Assembly: GCA_028290305.1 (NCBI GenBank)
Contig: JAQGKC010000094.1
Location: 1-62,334, forward strand
Source: Bradyrhizobium sp.
GTDB taxonomy: Bacteria > Pseudomonadota > Alphaproteobacteria > Rhizobiales > Xanthobacteraceae
Length of the DNA: 62,334 nt
Direction: 5' to 3'
A program made the position numbers and the translations under genes. A model generated the notes under the pieces. That model worked only from the letters and a program-made list of their open reading frames with translations, was not told the DNA's origin and ran no database searches. Below, in pieces: positions 60,003-62,334 of the stretch; the stretch's first letter is position 1; each line of letters opens with the position of its first letter.

Positions 60003-62334
60003 GTGCATCTACCGAAAACGAAATCGCGGGACGAAACCGGCCGAAGAGTCCGATTCTATGTGGCTCTTGGCTTGGTGACGGCAGCGACGCTGATGCTGCA
60101 GATCATCGAGACCAGAATCATTTCCGTTATCTCATGGTACCACCTGGCCTTCTTCGTCATCAGTATTGCCATGTTTGGCCTGACCGCTGGCGCAGTTTCT
60201 GTCTATTTGCGCAGGCAGAGGTTCAGACCGGAGCAACTGTCCTACGACCTGGCCGTGGCGGCGCTGGCCTTCGCCTTAACGACCGATCTGGCCATGCTCG
60301 TGCAATTGACGTTGGTGACAGGTGCTTCGCCGTCGCTCACCTCCCTGGTCGCTTGGGCAGAATTCGCGCTCTGTCTCGCCGTTCCATTTTTCTTTTCGGG
60401 CGTTGTCGTGAGCCTTGCCCTGACGCGCAGCCCCTATGCGATCGGAAATGTCTACGGAGCGGATATGATCGGTGCGGCCGCTGGGTGCATCGGTGTCCTT
60501 GTGCTCCTGAATGTGATGAGCGGGCCATCAGCGGTGTTGTGGGTCGGTGCGCTCATCGGGCTCGCGGCGCTCGGCTTCGCCGGCTCCGGACTCGGCACCC
60601 TGCCCGAATCCACGTCGCTCGGGACCAAGCTCTTTCGCTACCGCCGAAGCATTGTCACAGGCTGCCTACTCTTTGCGATTGCCAACACGCTCACGATCTA
60701 TGGCGTTCGACCGACGATCATCAAGGATCACTTGGAGACGCCGGCCGATCTTGCGTACGATCGCTGGAATTCGTTTTCCCGCATCACCGTCAGTCGGAGC
60801 GAAACGGTCCCGCCGGCGATGTTCGGCGCCTCGCCGCGCTTGCCGCACTCGACCATTGAGCAGCGAGCGCTGAATATCGACGGCGGCGCCGGCACTCCCC
60901 TGTACCGCTTCGATGGAATTCTCGCGAACTTGGGGTTCCTGCGCTATGACGTGACCAACCTTGCCTATGCCGTTCCGGACCTGAAAACCGGTGCCGTGAT
61001 CGGCGTGGGCGGCGGTCGGGACGTCCTGTCGCAACGCCTCTTCGGCCTGAGTGACGTGACGGGCATCGAGATCAATCCGATCATCATCGACGTCCTGGAG
61101 CGCCACTTTTCCGGCTATACAGCGATCGCCACATTGGATGGGGTGAAGTTCGAGGTCGACGAGGCGCGCAGCTGGTTTGCACGCACACCGCGTTCCTTCG
61201 ATGTCATCCAGATGAGCCTGATCGATACCTGGGCGGCGACGGGCGCCGGCGCCTTCACGCTTACAGAAAACGGTCTTTACACAATCGAGGCCTGGCAACG
61301 CTTTCTCGGTCGGCTTAATCCAAATGGCCTGTTCACGGTGAGCCGCTGGTACGCGCCCGGCGAAGTGAACGAGACCGGGCGATTGGTCAGCCTTGCCGTC
61401 GCGACACTTCTTGCAAGCGGCGCCGCCGAGCCCAGGCGCCACCTGTTCCTCGCCGCAGCCGGGAAGGTAGCGACACTGATCGTGACGAAGTCGCCGCTCT
61501 CGCCGGCGACGCTCAGGGCGCTCGAGAACGCCGCCAAAGCCAATGAATTCACGGTGCTGTTAAGCCCGGACACGTCGGCGCCATCCGCCGTGCTCGAGAA
61601 GGTCGTCAGTGCTATGGACCGTCGCATGCTCGACCGGGCGACGACCGGCTTCTATCTCGACCTCACGCCGCCGACCGATGCGCGCCCTTTCTTCTTCAAC
61701 CAGTTGCGGTTCGCCACGCTGTTTGACGCGGACGTGTTCTCTCACTTCACGCACACCGGCGTGTTCGCGGGCAACCTCGTCGCGACGCTGACCCTTGCCA
61801 TGCTGGTTCTGATTTCGGTCGCGCTGGTCGCCGCTACGATCATCGTCCCGCTGCAGCCGACGGTCAGAGAAGCCGGCTGGCAGCTGGCCTTGGGCGGCAC
61901 CGTTTATTTCGCCCTGATCGGGAGCGGGTTCATGATGGTCGAGATCGCTCTCCTACAGCGAATGAGCGTCTTCCTCGGTCATCCCGTCTACGCGTTGAGT
62001 GTCGTTCTGTTCAGCCTGATCCTCTGGGCAGGCTTCGGCAGCCTGGCATCCGAGCGCATGCGCCTTGCCGGAACAGGCAAGCTCTTAGCCTGGAGCGTCG
62101 CGTGTGCCGCTTACTTGTTTGCGTTGCCGCTCTGGCTGCCTCCGTTCTTGGTCGATCTTGATGGAGCGGGCCTTCTCGTTCGCGCCGGACTCTGTATTCT
62201 TGTCCTGGCGCCGGCAGGCTTCCTGATGGGCTTTGGATTTCCCACCGGCATGCGACTGGTCTCTGCAATCAGCACGGGCCCCACGCCATGGTTCTGGGGC
62301 ATCAACGGTGCTGCAGGCGTGCTCGCCGCAAGCG
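60003..62334 (+). CDS. Membrane-anchored spermidine-synthase-like protein (runs off the window end)
   Basis: The frame is open from a GTG at 60003 (GGAGG 4 nt upstream) to the last base, 777 codons, with no stop. Layout: six or so N-terminal membrane helices (about residues 17-230), a spermidine/spermine-synthase-like methyltransferase domain (VIGVGGGRDVLSQRL at about 330-345, with the acidic GIEINPIIIDVLE), and a second membrane part from about 580 with MMVEIALLQRMSVFLGHP and GFPTGMRL. Such fusion proteins are found in several proteobacteria; whether they transfer an aminopropyl group is unknown. The catalytic Asp pair of true spermidine synthases is not evident, so another Rossmann-type reaction is possible. 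Confidence 0.85.
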   Translation, partial: MHLPKTKSRDETGRRVRFYVALGLVTAATLMLQIIETRIISVISWYHLAFFVISIAMFGLTAGAVSVYLRRQRFRPEQLSYDLAVAALAFALTTDLAMLVQLTLVTGASPSLTSLVAWAEFALCLAVPFFFSGVVVSLALTRSPYAIGNVYGADMIGAAAGCIGVLVLLNVMSGPSAVLWVGALIGLAALGFAGSGLGTLPESTSLGTKLFRYRRSIVTGCLLFAIANTLTIYGVRPTIIKDHLETPADLAYDRWNSFSRITVSRSETVPPAMFGASPRLPHSTIEQRALNIDGGAGTPLYRFDGILANLGFLRYDVTNLAYAVPDLKTGAVIGVGGGRDVLSQRLFGLSDVTGIEINPIIIDVLERHFSGYTAIATLDGVKFEVDEARSWFARTPRSFDVIQMSLIDTWAATGAGAFTLTENGLYTIEAWQRFLGRLNPNGLFTVSRWYAPGEVNETGRLVSLAVATLLASGAAEPRRHLFLAAAGKVATLIVTKSPLSPATLRALENAAKANEFTVLLSPDTSAPSAVLEKVVSAMDRRMLDRATTGFYLDLTPPTDARPFFFNQLRFATLFDADVFSHFTHTGVFAGNLVATLTLAMLVLISVALVAATIIVPLQPTVREAGWQLALGGTVYFALIGSGFMMVEIALLQRMSVFLGHPVYALSVVLFSLILWAGFGSLASERMRLAGTGKLLAWSVACAAYLFALPLWLPPFLVDLDGAGLLVRAGLCILVLAPAGFLMGFGFPTGMRLVSAISTGPTPWFWGINGAAGVLAAS

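Noticed and set aside
1..62334. CRISPR arrays and rRNA
   Set aside because: No regularly spaced repeats and no rRNA-like sequence were seen.

Overview
The window looks like chromosome of a slow-growing, GC-rich alphaproteobacterium of the Bradyrhizobium/Rhodopseudomonas group. The evidence is the GC-rich coding bias, dispersed palindromes of the CGTCATTCCGG / CCGGAATGACG type between genes, propionyl-CoA carboxylase alpha, LipB, a Prx6-type peroxiredoxin and many small Bradyrhizobium-style hypothetical genes. It is an inference from protein and repeat character; no rRNA is present.

Positions 1-9,205 are a metabolic block on the + strand: the 3' part of a fused indolepyruvate ferredoxin oxidoreductase; a thiolase-fold protein with an overlapping DUF35 partner; a MaoC hydratase and an SDR dehydrogenase that together resemble a split peroxisomal MFE-2; a DapA-family lyase; a Nudix hydrolase; and a TTT/Bug solute-binding protein. 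Positions 9,321-36,553 are ordinary core and accessory genes: a PAS sensor kinase, envelope and secreted small proteins (including a 42-residue secreted peptide ending in ten histidines), a LysR regulator, tRNA-Arg(TCG), a histone-H1-like protein, a frameshifted photolyase, a haem-c-motif class III cyclase, peroxiredoxin, an alkaline-phosphatase-superfamily hydrolase, PccA, oxaloacetate decarboxylase, acylphosphatase, LipB and a stand-alone FliN-like domain.

At tRNA-Leu(GAG) (36,654-36,738) the character changes. An integrase lies next to the tRNA, followed by about 11 kb of mosaic island: a 3' half of tRNA-Lys, a ~181-bp direct repeat that copies the end of a serine recombinase gene, the DUF3489-DUF2924-recombinase module, a Ser-type tRNA 3' scar, three small exported proteins, a truncated P4-type integrase, and a decapitated hpnN fragment.

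Positions 48,314-58,975 hold a compact catabolic cluster. It contains a NicC-like FAD monooxygenase, a PuuE-like NodB-fold amidohydrolase, a tandem two-domain isochorismatase-type amidase on the opposite strand, an XRE-cupin regulator, a BMP-type (nucleoside-like) ABC importer with two permeases, a small cupin, and an M24 creatinase/prolidase-fold protein with two altered metal ligands. I infer import and stepwise C-N bond hydrolysis of a nitrogen heterocycle or a related ring compound. The right side is bordered by IS110 and integrase scars. The window then ends inside a large membrane-anchored spermidine-synthase-like protein that runs off the end.
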